Source of the DNA: JTS-RE37 sp041744575
GTDB lineage: Bacteria; Bacteroidota; Bacteroidia; Flavobacteriales; Flavobacteriaceae
Direction: 5' to 3'
Length of the DNA stretch: 64,000 bases
Assembly: GCA_041744575.1 (NCBI GenBank)
Contig: JBGTKP010000054.1
Coordinates: forward strand, 186,001-250,000
The translations under genes and the position numbers were made by a program. This document shows, piece after piece, positions 43,327 to 52,560 of this stretch. The notes below the pieces were generated by a model. The model saw only the letters and a list, made by a program, of their open reading frames with translations, did no database searches and was not told the origin of the DNA. How positions within the stretch are numbered: position 1 is the stretch's first letter; each line of letters begins with the position of its first letter.

Positions 43327-43779
43327 TCAGTCGATCCTTCGCTTGATTGGCGCGTCTGAAATGACATGTGAAAGAATGATATGGGTTCGGGTTTCTCCGT
43401 ATTGAATGAGTACATCAATAAACTTTTCGAGATGAAACTGATCCTTTAGAATAACCTCCATGATGATATTTTCATTCCCCGTGATCCTGTAACAATTGAC
43501 CACTTCATTGAAGGTTTTAACCGTTTCCAAAAATGGTTTTAGCTTTCCCATAAATGCCCGCAATGTGATAATGGCCTGCAACTGATATCCCGCCTTATTG
43601 TGAGACACTTTTGCCTTGTAACCAATCAGCATCCCGGTATCTTCCATTTTCTTAACCCGCTCCGCCACGGCTGGAGGCGTCAGGCCCACTTTCCTGCCAA
43701 TACTGGTGAGCGATTCCCGTGAATTCTCCTGAAGAATTTTCAGGATGCTCCAGTTAAGTTCATCTATCTTAGTATTCAA
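43327..43779 (-). CDS. Lrp/AsnC family transcriptional regulator
   Basis: A 150-residue DNA-binding regulator. The winged-helix part (LNWSILKILQENSRESLTSIGRKVGLTPPAVAERVKKMEDTG region, residues 8-50) is followed by a RAM ligand-binding domain (FNEVVNCYRITGNENIIMEVIL). Such proteins sense amino acids. The target genes are unknown; the adjacent hydrolase gene in the same direction, 42 bases downstream, is the nearest candidate. Confidence 0.92.
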   Translation of the reverse strand: MNTKIDELNWSILKILQENSRESLTSIGRKVGLTPPAVAERVKKMEDTGMLIGYKAKVSHNKAGYQLQAIITLRAFMGKLKPFLETVKTFNEVVNCYRITGNENIIMEVILKDQFHLEKFIDVLIQYGETRTHIILSHVISDAPIKRRID

Positions 43780-43899
43780 AACTAATTACGTTTAATATTT
43801 TATTTTAAAAAGTAAATATATTGTATTCCTATTGAATGATAAGATATTTTTTTGGAATTGGCAGTAACTTTAATAGGTAAAAAATTGCTTTTTAAGAAG

Positions 43900-44337
43900 A
43901 TGTTACGTAAAAATCTACGAAACGTACCCGTTTACCGAAAGGCTATGGATCTCTGCTATATGACCAGGGAAATAGTTTCCTTTGTCAGTTATGATAAGGA
44001 TCTCCTTCATTTATATCGCTCCAACAGCCTCCGGGACCATATCGCTGATTCCTTACTTACAGATGCCATCCTGATCCCCCAGCAAATTGCCCAGGCGGAG
44101 TTTTCCAAATCCCGTGCCGTGCGTGTGAAGAGCGCAAAATTTATCGGCATTATGATCCGGAATATTCTATCCTATTGCAACGGCCTGGAAAAAGATGGAA
44201 TCAAGGAAAAGGAATACCTGCAATTGCTTAGAGAGGAGATTCTCAGTTTCAGAAAATCCTTTAAGGTCTGGAGGAAATCAATCGGCACCGGCAACGGGGA
44301 TGCCAGGTGGGGTTTTAACGATTATTTCGGGTACTGA
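43900..44337 (+). CDS. Probable four-helix-bundle protein
   Basis: A 145-residue cytoplasmic protein, mostly helical and basic. The pattern NVPVYRKAMDLCYMTREIV, SLRDHIADSLLTDAILIPQQIAQAE, KFIGIMIRNILSYCNGL resembles the S23-type four-helix-bundle family (L-R-D ... I-P-x-x-I-A-E/Q). I start at MLRKNLRNVPVY because the preceding codons lie in the promoter region. The link to the family is by general pattern only. No 23S rRNA insertion is in view, so its function is unknown. Confidence 0.55.
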   Translation: MLRKNLRNVPVYRKAMDLCYMTREIVSFVSYDKDLLHLYRSNSLRDHIADSLLTDAILIPQQIAQAEFSKSRAVRVKSAKFIGIMIRNILSYCNGLEKDGIKEKEYLQLLREEILSFRKSFKVWRKSIGTGNGDARWGFNDYFGY

Positions 44338-44461
44338 TTATACCTGTTTCTCCCTGTTTGCAGCTTTACTTCTGAAATATCGGTTGTTATGCCATATCCT
44401 TCATTTATCAACCCTCACAGAGACTCATAAACATTATAATTCGGCTGCCAGGGCCTGTGCC

Positions 44462-47400
44462 CTACATATTACGACGATACTGCCCGCCAACATCAAACAG
44501 TGACTGTGTTATCTGTCCGAGGGAACAAACCTTGGTAGCTTCCATTAGGCTTTCAAATATATTGTCATTTTTGAGCGCAGCGTGTTGCAGCATTTCCAAT
44601 TTTTCCCTTGCCATGTCTTTATTTTTTTTGTGAAGCAGTTCCAGTGTGTGGATCTGATTCTTTTTTTCATCTCCCGTTGCCCGGATCACCTCTGACGGAA
44701 GGACGGTGGGTGACCCTTGCGAACTCAAAAATGTATTGACCCCGATAATAGGATATTCACCAGAGTGCTTTAAGGTTTCATAGTAGAGACTTTCCTCCTG
44801 GATTCTTGAACGCTGATACATTGTTTCCATGGCACCCAAAACCCCGCCTCTCTCCGTAATGCGATCAAACTCGGTTAAAACCGCTTCTTCCACAAGCTCC
44901 GTCAATTCTTCTATAACAAAAGAACCCTGCAATGGATTTTCATTCTTTGCCAGTCCGAGTTCCCTGTTGATGATCAGCTGAATGGCCATTGCGCGTCGTA
45001 CCGAGGCTTCGGTTGGGGTCGTTATGGCTTCATCATAGGCATTGGTATGCAAAGAATTACAATTATCGTAGATGGCATACAGTGCCTGTAAGGTGGTCCT
45101 TATGTCATTAAAATCGATTTCCTGTGCATGCAGGCTTCGGCCGGAGGTCTGGATATGATATTTAAGCATTTGTGCCCGTGGGTCCGCGCCGTACTTTTCT
45201 TTCATCGCCTTTGCCCAGATCTTTCTCGCAACCCTGCCAATAACCGCATACTCCGGATCGATGCCGTTAGAAAAGAAAAAAGAAAGGTTCGGGGCAAATT
45301 TATTTATATCCATCCCGCGACTCAGGTAATACTCCACATAGGTAAACCCATTGGACAAGGTAAATGCCAGTTGCGTGATGGGGTTGGCTCCCGCCTCTGC
45401 GATGTGGTACCCTGAAATGGATACCGAATAGAAATTCCGTATATCCTTCTCAATGAAATATTCCTGAACATCACCCATCAGCCGAAGGGCGAATTCCGTA
45501 GAAAAGATGCAGGTGTTTTGCGCCTGATCCTCCTTTAGAATATCGGCCTGGACCGTTCCCCTTATCTGCTGCAGTGTTTTGATTTTTATGGCTTTATAGA
45601 CCTCGGCTGAAAGCACTTCATCTCCGCTTACCCCTAAAAGAAGCAGGCCAAGGCCATTGTGCCCTTCCGGTAAATTTCCCTGATAACGGGATCTTTCTAC
45701 TTCCGACTTCTGAAAAATCAAGGAAATCTTATTCTCTACTTCTTGCTCAAGTCCTTCCTCCCTGATGTATTTTTCGCAATTCTGATCAACGGCCGCATTC
45801 AGGAAGAATCCCAGAAGCATAGGTGCCGGCCCATTTATGGTCATACTTACGGAAGTAAGCGGACTGCTAAGGTCAAATCCCGAATATAATTTTTTGGCAT
45901 CATCAAGACAGCATACGGAAACCCCCGCATTGCCAATTTTACCATAAATATCAGGCCTCAAACCAGGATCATTTCCATACAGTGTGACAGAATCAAAAGC
46001 TGTTGACAAACGTTTGGCAGGGGTTTCCCGGCTGACATAGTGAAAACGCCTGTTGGTCCTTTCCGGCCCGCCTTCTCCGGCAAACATTCTGGTAGGGTCT
46101 TCCCCGGTTCTCTTAAATGGATACAATCCTGCCGTAAACGGATACTCCCCGGGAACATTTTCCTGTAACTGCCACTTCAGCACATCTCCCCAGGCACTGT
46201 ACCGCGGCAGCGCGATCTTGGGAATGGGAAGATGGGAAAGGGATTGGGTGTGTGTCGGTACACTGATCTGCCTCCCCCTGACCTTGAAATGGTATTCAGA
46301 CTCCTTATAGCGACGAACACGGGTGTCCCACTCAAGCAACGACTGCCAGTGATCGGAATTCAGATCCGACTTAAGTTTGTTAAACAAATCCAGAAGTTGC
46401 TTCAGCAATTCGTTATTCCGGCCAGACGTATCCTTATTCAGAATGGAGGTCGCGTCCAACCCCTTGGCAGATAACAGGTTGTATAAATCTGTTTTTTGAT
46501 CCCCATGGTTCATAACCGTCCCAATGGTCTTGAAAACACCATACAATTGTTGTGCTATTTCTGCCTGCTCTTTTCCTCGGGTGTCGTATTCCCGTATCGT
46601 TTCCGTAATCTCTGAAAGGTATCTCGTCCTCGAGGGAGGGATGATAAATGTCTTTTCCGAACTTTCATCCGGGGGCGAAAATGCTGAATTTAATTTTCCG
46701 TTCGCCACCTTCCCGAGATGCTCCATAACTCCTTTGTAGAGTGCATTCATTCCAGGATCATTGAATTGAGAGGCAATGGTTCCGTAAACGGGTAATGTCT
46801 CCTGATCGGATTCCCAAAGTCCGCGGTTGCGGCTAAATTGTTTCCGAACATCACGGAGCGCATCCTGAGCTCCCCTTTTATCAAATTTATTAATCGCGAC
46901 CAAGTCGGCGAAATCCAGCATGTCAATTTTTTCAAGTTGGGTAGCCGCCCCGAATTCCGGTGTCATTACATAGAGAGAAACGTCGCAGAATTCCGTTATT
47001 TCAGTATCGGACTGGCCGATGCCGGAAGACTCCAGAATAATGAGATCATACCCGGCCTCCTTCAGCACTTGCAAGGCCTCTTTTACATTACCGGAAAGGG
47101 CTTTATTGGATTGCCTTGTTGCCAACGACCGCATGAATACCCGCTCATCATTGATGGCATTCATTCGGATCCGATCTCCCAGTAAGGCACCCCCGCTTTT
47201 CCTTTTAGATGGGTCTACTGAGATCAGTGCGATCGTCTTATCCTCAAAATCTTTCAAAAAGCGTCGGACCAGTTCATCAACAAGACTTGATTTCCCTGCC
47301 CCGCCTGTACCCGTGACTCCAAGTACAGGAATACCGGGATCCCCTCCTGAAAAGGCCGACATCAGTTCCCTGTATTCAGTAGGCCTGTTTTCGGCGAGAC

Positions 47401-47923
47401 TGATCATTCTGGCCATTACCGGAGCGCTTTTGCGGTGAAGTGCACCCTGCAAGGTTTCCCCATTCTTCAGTGACAATGGCGGTACAGGCGAATCACACCT
47501 TGAAAGCAGATCGTTAATCATCCCCTGCAATCCCATGGTGCGGCCATCATCCGGGGAATAGATGCGTGTGATACCATATTGATGCAAGGCTTCAATCTCC
47601 TTGGGGAGTATGACCCCGCCCCCGCCCCCGAAAATTTTAATATGTCCGCAACCAAGTTCCACGAGTCGATCCTTCATATAGGAAAAATATTCATTGTGGC
47701 CCCCCTGATAAGAAGTCATGGCAATAGCATGAGCATCCTCCTGTATGGCACAATCGACCACCTCAGCCACACTTCTGTCATGTCCCAAATGAATGACTTC
47801 CGCTCCGGTTGATTGAATGATCCGGCGCATGATGTTAATGGCCGCATCATGACCATCAAAAAGTGAAGCGGCCGTTACGACCCTGATCTTATTTTGAGGA
47901 ATGTAAGTTTGAGTTTGACTCAT
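44462..47923 (-). CDS. icmF: Fused isobutyryl-CoA mutase (IcmF): B12 domain, G-protein chaperone and mutase
   Basis: A 1153-residue fusion. Residues ~10-140 bind cobalamin (D23-x-H25 in LFDGHDAAINIMRR, then a Gly-rich GGGGG loop). Residues ~160-420 are a MeaB-type GTPase (Walker A GVTGTGGAGKSS at 202-213, LISVDPSKRKSGG) that guards the radical enzyme. Residues ~560-1100 are the mutase barrel (YPFTAGLYPFKRTGED, MTINGPAPM, SISGYHIAEAGANPI). This order defines IcmF, which interconverts isobutyryl- and butyryl-CoA, with some activity on pivalyl- or isovaleryl-CoA. It is divergent from purU. Confidence 0.95.
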   Translation of the reverse strand: MSQTQTYIPQNKIRVVTAASLFDGHDAAINIMRRIIQSTGAEVIHLGHDRSVAEVVDCAIQEDAHAIAMTSYQGGHNEYFSYMKDRLVELGCGHIKIFGGGGGVILPKEIEALHQYGITRIYSPDDGRTMGLQGMINDLLSRCDSPVPPLSLKNGETLQGALHRKSAPVMARMISLAENRPTEYRELMSAFSGGDPGIPVLGVTGTGGAGKSSLVDELVRRFLKDFEDKTIALISVDPSKRKSGGALLGDRIRMNAINDERVFMRSLATRQSNKALSGNVKEALQVLKEAGYDLIILESSGIGQSDTEITEFCDVSLYVMTPEFGAATQLEKIDMLDFADLVAINKFDKRGAQDALRDVRKQFSRNRGLWESDQETLPVYGTIASQFNDPGMNALYKGVMEHLGKVANGKLNSAFSPPDESSEKTFIIPPSRTRYLSEITETIREYDTRGKEQAEIAQQLYGVFKTIGTVMNHGDQKTDLYNLLSAKGLDATSILNKDTSGRNNELLKQLLDLFNKLKSDLNSDHWQSLLEWDTRVRRYKESEYHFKVRGRQISVPTHTQSLSHLPIPKIALPRYSAWGDVLKWQLQENVPGEYPFTAGLYPFKRTGEDPTRMFAGEGGPERTNRRFHYVSRETPAKRLSTAFDSVTLYGNDPGLRPDIYGKIGNAGVSVCCLDDAKKLYSGFDLSSPLTSVSMTINGPAPMLLGFFLNAAVDQNCEKYIREEGLEQEVENKISLIFQKSEVERSRYQGNLPEGHNGLGLLLLGVSGDEVLSAEVYKAIKIKTLQQIRGTVQADILKEDQAQNTCIFSTEFALRLMGDVQEYFIEKDIRNFYSVSISGYHIAEAGANPITQLAFTLSNGFTYVEYYLSRGMDINKFAPNLSFFFSNGIDPEYAVIGRVARKIWAKAMKEKYGADPRAQMLKYHIQTSGRSLHAQEIDFNDIRTTLQALYAIYDNCNSLHTNAYDEAITTPTEASVRRAMAIQLIINRELGLAKNENPLQGSFVIEELTELVEEAVLTEFDRITERGGVLGAMETMYQRSRIQEESLYYETLKHSGEYPIIGVNTFLSSQGSPTVLPSEVIRATGDEKKNQIHTLELLHKKNKDMAREKLEMLQHAALKNDNIFESLMEATKVCSLGQITQSLFDVGGQYRRNM

Positions 47924-48065
47924 TGATAATTATAAGGCAATAATCAGGGAACAATTTACATTAAATGCAAAGAAAAATAAATATAATTCAGAATATTATA
48001 ATTGTGAAAGCCAAAAGGCGCTTGCCCTTTGAATAGTATAATTTTACCGTGTCAAATATATCACA

Positions 48066-48917
48066 TTGAAATCAACCCTGCTTATACTTTGCAAAGACCG
48101 CCCGGGAATTATCAGCGCTGTAACAGGTTTTATACATCACTCCGGCGGCAATATCGTATATCTTGATCAGCATGTGGACAAAGAGGCAGGTGTATTTTTT
48201 ATGCGCCTGGAAAGTGAATTTATTCCAGGAGACGGAATTTTGGAGTCGTTTTCAGCCGACTTCCAGGAACAGCTTGCAAGGCCCTACGCAATGACATGGA
48301 GTATACACCCTGATGACGAGATGCCAAAAATGGCCCTCTATGTTTCTAAGTACAACCACTGCCTTTACGATTTATTGAGTCGGTTCAAGTCTGGCGAATT
48401 AAAGGTAAAAATTCCCTTTATCCTTAGCAATCATGAGGACCTGCGATCCATTTCTGAACAGTTCGGGATACCTTTTTTTCATGTAGAGGTCGCGCTAAAG
48501 ACCACAGAAGCTGCAGAAAAGCGTCATCTTGAACTGCTGAGTGAGCATGAGGTCGATTTTATTGTCCTTGCCAGGTATATGCAAATCATACCCGCGGCCA
48601 TTGTGAACAGATACCCGAACAAGATCATTAACATACATCATTCCTTTTTGCCGGCGTTTGCCGGAGCGAAACCTTACCATGCTGCCTTTAAAAGGGGGGT
48701 GAAGATCATTGGCGCCACAAGTCATTATGTGACTGATGACTTGGATGAAGGCCCTATCATAGAGCAAGGGGTCACTGCGGTTTCGCATTCTCACTCTGTT
48801 AACGATTTTATTACCAGGGGAAAGGATCTTGAAAAAATCGTACTTGCCCGTGCCGTGCAACTCCATATCGCGCGAAAAACCATGGTTTACAATAACAAAA
48901 CGGTTATCTTTTCCTGA
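48066..48917 (+). CDS. purU: Formyltetrahydrofolate deformylase
   Basis: PurU hydrolyses 10-formyl-THF to formate and THF, feeding PurT or balancing the one-carbon pool. The ACT domain (TLLILCKDRPGIISAVTGFI) is followed by the formyltransferase-like domain with YMQIIP, NKIINIHHSFLPAFAGAKPY and GATSHYVTDDLDEGPII. The start is TTG at 48066: an in-frame stop lies 27 bases upstream, there is no ATG between, and the first internal Met would remove most of the ACT domain. It is divergent from icmF. Confidence 0.93.
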   Translation: MKSTLLILCKDRPGIISAVTGFIHHSGGNIVYLDQHVDKEAGVFFMRLESEFIPGDGILESFSADFQEQLARPYAMTWSIHPDDEMPKMALYVSKYNHCLYDLLSRFKSGELKVKIPFILSNHEDLRSISEQFGIPFFHVEVALKTTEAAEKRHLELLSEHEVDFIVLARYMQIIPAAIVNRYPNKIINIHHSFLPAFAGAKPYHAAFKRGVKIIGATSHYVTDDLDEGPIIEQGVTAVSHSHSVNDFITRGKDLEKIVLARAVQLHIARKTMVYNNKTVIFS

Positions 48918-48965
48918 GTTTTAGGGCAGGAAAACAGTAACTTTCAAAAACCATTGCTCCGGAAT

Positions 48966-49670
48966 ATGTTAAAGAAAATTCTTTTGTGCCTCATGCTATC
49001 TCTAAGTACTGCCTGTGGCGAATTGCAACAGGTGGTCAACCAGCTGCCGGGTGGAAGCCCGGTAACCAATACGGAAATCGCCGGCGCCCTGCGTGAAGCA
49101 CTGAATCTTGGCATTGAGAAACAGGTGAGTAAACTCACTGCGGAAGACGGCTTTTTCAGGAATGAACTGGTGAAGATCCTGTTACCGGACGAACTTAAAA
49201 AAGTGGACAAGACCTTGCGGGACGTGGGACTGGGTAGTTTGGCGGACGAAGGTTTAAAGGCGCTTAACAGGGCCGCTGAGGATGCAGTAGGAGAAGCCAC
49301 TCCCATCTTTGTAAATGCGGTTAAAGGAATTACTTTTGAGGATGCAAGGAACATCCTCCTGGGGGGTGACAATGCTGCTACACAATATCTTACTACTGCC
49401 ACAGAAAAATCGCTTTACCAGGCTTTTCACCCTGTCATCCAAAGGTCCTTTGACAAAGTCGGCGCAGACAAGATCTGGAACAACCTTATCAATCGTTACA
49501 ACAATTTACCCCTGACCGCGGATGTTGATCCGAACCTGAGCGATTATGTGACCAGGGAAGCTCTTGACGGGGTATACATCATGATCGCCGTTGAAGAAAA
49601 ACAAATACGGAGTGCGGTTGCCGCCCGGACGACCGCCCTCCTCAAAAAGGTTTTTGCGCTGCAGGACTAA
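48966..49670 (+). CDS. DUF4197 lipoprotein
   Basis: A 234-residue lipoprotein. The signal peptide LLCLMLSLSTAC ends in a lipobox (Cys near residue 17). The DUF4197 domain follows with EIAGALREALNLGIEKQV, IFVNAVKGITFEDARNILLGG, DNAATQYLTTATEKSLYQAF and REALDGVYIMIAVEEKQIR. Function is unknown. The open frame starts earlier at a TTG, but the ATG at 48966 fits the signal peptide best. Confidence 0.9.
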   Translation: MLKKILLCLMLSLSTACGELQQVVNQLPGGSPVTNTEIAGALREALNLGIEKQVSKLTAEDGFFRNELVKILLPDELKKVDKTLRDVGLGSLADEGLKALNRAAEDAVGEATPIFVNAVKGITFEDARNILLGGDNAATQYLTTATEKSLYQAFHPVIQRSFDKVGADKIWNNLINRYNNLPLTADVDPNLSDYVTREALDGVYIMIAVEEKQIRSAVAARTTALLKKVFALQD

Positions 49671-50047
49671 ATGACCTTGGGAATCTTCAATCTTAACACA
49701 ATATAACCGATCGCTCTGCCGTTAATAATAAACAGTTTAAGGTGTTAAACTTTGTTAAATGAACATGTGTCACCGCTTCTTGTCAAAGTGATGCATACCA
49801 ATTTGAGTTAGTATATTTGAGTTAGTTAGTTTAAAACCCTGATGTTCCGTCAGGGTTTTTTTATTGATATTTCCCCACCAGGTTTTTCGGCAATCCATTG
49901 TCCCTTTGTTCATGCACTTCCCCTTAGGGATCACCTTGGGGAAGGTAAATTCTTATCGGGCCATACTACATTTAAGACAATTTTAAGAGGCCGGTTGCAA
50001 TATTTATTTAAATTCATACAAGAATCTTCATCAATCAACAATCAGAA
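49671..50047. other. Intergenic region between DUF4197 and AraC genes
   Basis: 377 bases. It contains a box TATATTTG (49812-49819) that matches the -7 consensus, followed 14 bases later by a strong terminator (49833-49865). This is either the end of the DUF4197 transcript with a chance box, or a promoter giving a very short RNA or attenuated leader. About 180 A/T-rich bases after it presumably carry the AraC promoter. Confidence 0.45.
49833..49865 (+). terminator. Rho-independent terminator upstream of the AraC gene
   Basis: AAAACCCTGA pairs with TCAGGGTTTT (10 bp, 7-base loop), followed by T. The stem is nearly identical to the cold-shock terminator at 20400-20426. Confidence 0.88.
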
Positions 50048-51565
50048 ATGAGTCGGATAAGTTTCCTAATGGTTTTCTTATGCTCCTTTCTTATTGTGTA
50101 TCCCATATTTGCTTCACAAGCGGATCAGCCACCTTTCAACAAAATTGACTCGGATCTCCCAGAGCTTCTTCATCACGCAGACTCTTTATTCCTATCTGCC
50201 AATTACGATAAAGCCGGGCAAGATTACCGGAAAGCCCTGGGCCTGGCGGGAGCAGACATCGTTTATCTTTATAAAAAACTGGCCTTGAGTGAAGCGGCAC
50301 TGGGCAATCCGCAGGCGGCAGTTGGCTTTATCGAATCCTATTTGACTAAAGAATTCAATACCTCCTTTTTGCAGGGAGACGGTTTTTCTGATATCAGGAA
50401 TGCCCCTGAATTCAGGAAAATGGTCAGCACCTATGCCCCCAGGCATAATTTATGGTCCTTTGCCTATCTTTATGTAGCCCTGATTGGATTTTATATCGCG
50501 ATCATGATCAACTTCAATCGCAAAATTGATTCGATCGCCAGGTTGCTCATCAGTGCATTTATTTTTATCCATTCCTTTTTTATACTCCACATCTGTCTGA
50601 ATCTTACCAATTACCACTATGAATTTCCCCATTCATATCTGATGTCCACTTCCTTCTCGTTCATTTATGGCCCTCTCTTGTATTTTTATTTTAAAAGGAT
50701 CACTCAGCAATACACCTTCAGACGCTCGGACCTGCTTCACCTGCTCCCCACTCTCCTTTTCCTTGTTTATATTATTCCTGTGTATATGCTGCCAGCCGGC
50801 GAAAAATTAAAATTAATGCTGTATCAGGGAGATGCCGGGCTGAATTCTTCGGACAGCAACGTTATTGCCTACATCGTCGGTTTAAAGCTATCATCGCTCG
50901 TCGTTTACGGGTACTTTATCCGTGCCTTATTTCTTCAGAGCCGCCTTAAAAATGATTTCAGCTCCCCAAATATCCGGTGGCAGAGGAATATTCTTGCCAT
51001 TCACCTGGGGTATATTATCTGCTATGCCATCTACGGCGCATTAATAAGTAATCAGATCAATTTTGGTTTTCTGTACCACGCCCAGGTCATCAGTATGTCG
51101 CTTATGGTGCTTTATGTTGGTTACTCTGCCAATGTTCAGCCGCACCTCTTCAGTGGTCTCTTTTCCTATGACAATCAACTTTTCTTTAAATACAGGAAAT
51201 CAGGACTTACAGAAAGCCTTTCTCAGGAATTCAAGGATCGGCTTATCGATTTGTTCGACAGGGAAAAAATTTATCGCGAAAGTGATCTCAGCCTGGAAAT
51301 ACTTGCTTCACGTATGGATACGACGCGCCACAATATTTCACAGGTTATCAATGAACATTTTCATCTGAGCTTTCATGAGCTGGTCAATAAATACAGAATC
51401 CGGGAAGCGAAATCGATCTTCGACAGAGACACCAAGAAAAACATTCATATCATTGAGGTGGCCTATGAGGTGGGCTACAATAACAAAGTAACCTTTAACA
51501 AGGCCTTTAAAAAAGACACCCTCCTTACGCCCACCGAGTACCAAAAAATGTACGCCCCTTCCTGA
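50048..51565 (+). CDS. Membrane-bound AraC-family regulator
   Basis: A 505-residue regulator. A signal peptide and a short TPR-like periplasmic part (about 25-130: LPELLHHADSLFLSANYDKA) are followed by seven or eight membrane helices (140-370) and, at the C-terminus (400-505), an AraC-type double helix-turn-helix: LSLEILASRMDTTRHNISQV and IHIIEVAYEVGYNNKVTFNK, then AFKKDTLLTPTEYQ. The protein therefore spans the membrane and binds DNA from it, a known Bacteroidota layout. Its ligand and targets are unknown. Confidence 0.9.
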   Translation: MSRISFLMVFLCSFLIVYPIFASQADQPPFNKIDSDLPELLHHADSLFLSANYDKAGQDYRKALGLAGADIVYLYKKLALSEAALGNPQAAVGFIESYLTKEFNTSFLQGDGFSDIRNAPEFRKMVSTYAPRHNLWSFAYLYVALIGFYIAIMINFNRKIDSIARLLISAFIFIHSFFILHICLNLTNYHYEFPHSYLMSTSFSFIYGPLLYFYFKRITQQYTFRRSDLLHLLPTLLFLVYIIPVYMLPAGEKLKLMLYQGDAGLNSSDSNVIAYIVGLKLSSLVVYGYFIRALFLQSRLKNDFSSPNIRWQRNILAIHLGYIICYAIYGALISNQINFGFLYHAQVISMSLMVLYVGYSANVQPHLFSGLFSYDNQLFFKYRKSGLTESLSQEFKDRLIDLFDREKIYRESDLSLEILASRMDTTRHNISQVINEHFHLSFHELVNKYRIREAKSIFDRDTKKNIHIIEVAYEVGYNNKVTFNKAFKKDTLLTPTEYQKMYAPS

Positions 51566-51911
51566 TATTTCCCTGCCGGATCATCCTTATTTATAATCAT
51601 TAAGTACAGTTCCTTCCCTGACAACCCTCCATTTCCATTTCCAATATCCCATTTGCAAGTCCAATAAAAAGACATTGAAGTGCGGGAAGCGGCGCAGCGA
51701 AAGCTGCCGGTAAATACTCCTCGGAAAGGTAAATGTTTATAAGGCTTTACCGAAGTGAAATTCAGAAATGCGTCATTTGACCACAATGCTCTGGTCAAAT
51801 GAATCGCCCTGCCTGCCGAGGGGGTTCATTTCCTCTAACTGGCAGCTACGTGACCCATGAAAACCCAACCAACCTAAGTGATGTGAATCAATTAAAAATG
51901 AACGATAAGCT
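51566..51911. other. Intergenic region with a palindrome, no gene recognised
   Basis: 346 bases after the AraC regulator. It contains ATTTGACCA and TGGTCAAAT (51775-51783 / 51792-51800), perfect 9-base arms with an 8-base loop, which could be a target of the adjacent regulator. No frame is convincing. Confidence 0.4.
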
Positions 51912-52391
51912 GTGTCTCCGATCAAATTTCTAGTGGGTCTGGGCATCTATTTGTGTCTCCCGGCCGCAATGGCAAGTCCGGGTACCCTCTACCGGAATGC
52001 TGAGGGGATGCTTTCCATGACTTCAGTCAAGGCTGTTCGGCAACTGGGAAATGTAATTATCAGAACGCACCATGCAACAAAAATGGAGCATTTTATGGGT
52101 GCCTCCCCTGACAAGAAAACCCTTGTTTCGAAAAGTTGGGATATAGTGTTGTACAGAACGGTATCCCGACCAGCCGGAATATCCCATAGCGATCCCGCCT
52201 GTCCCTGTCTCGAGGCCACCCATGTCCATGCTACAGATCTGAAAACTGATCTTTTGTACCTCCAGGAGTTCCCGCTCTTCGGGGGGGACAACCTGCTTTG
52301 CAGGTACCCACGGGAAGCAGGTTCAGATACACTGCCGGCTGACAGGTTTGATTATTCCGTGGTATTTCGAAAGGGTGCTCCCCTGCATTGA
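51912..52391 (+). CDS. Possible exported protein of unknown function (GTG start)
   Basis: A 159-residue frame beginning with GTG, followed by a signal-like stretch (IKFLVGLGIYLCLPAAMA). The mature part has no known motif; three cysteines are visible (CPCLEA, LLCRY). A nearby ATG at 51898 is in another frame and stops after 11 codons, so a frameshift is also possible. There is no Shine-Dalgarno, as elsewhere. I recognise no family, and it may be a real but lineage-specific gene. Confidence 0.45.
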   Translation: MSPIKFLVGLGIYLCLPAAMASPGTLYRNAEGMLSMTSVKAVRQLGNVIIRTHHATKMEHFMGASPDKKTLVSKSWDIVLYRTVSRPAGISHSDPACPCLEATHVHATDLKTDLLYLQEFPLFGGDNLLCRYPREAGSDTLPADRFDYSVVFRKGAPLH

Positions 52392-52560
52392 TGGCACAGA
52401 CACTTTATAACATAAATAGGTTATTGAATGATTATGGCTTCTGGGACCTGCCGTCCTGAATGCCTCTGGTTACCTTAGCAGGACGGTAAAATCATTACCA
52501 TGTTCAGGACATTGCCTTTTTCAGAAAAGACCTCTTCTTATACCGGCTCAAGGAATTATA

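Noticed and set aside
44195..44503. Plus-strand frame of 102 codons overlapping the helical-bundle gene
   Set aside because: Overlaps a better frame and runs into the 3' end of icmF.
51475..51798. Minus-strand frame of 107 codons downstream of the AraC gene
   Set aside because: It overlaps the end of the AraC gene and crosses the palindrome; no motif seen.
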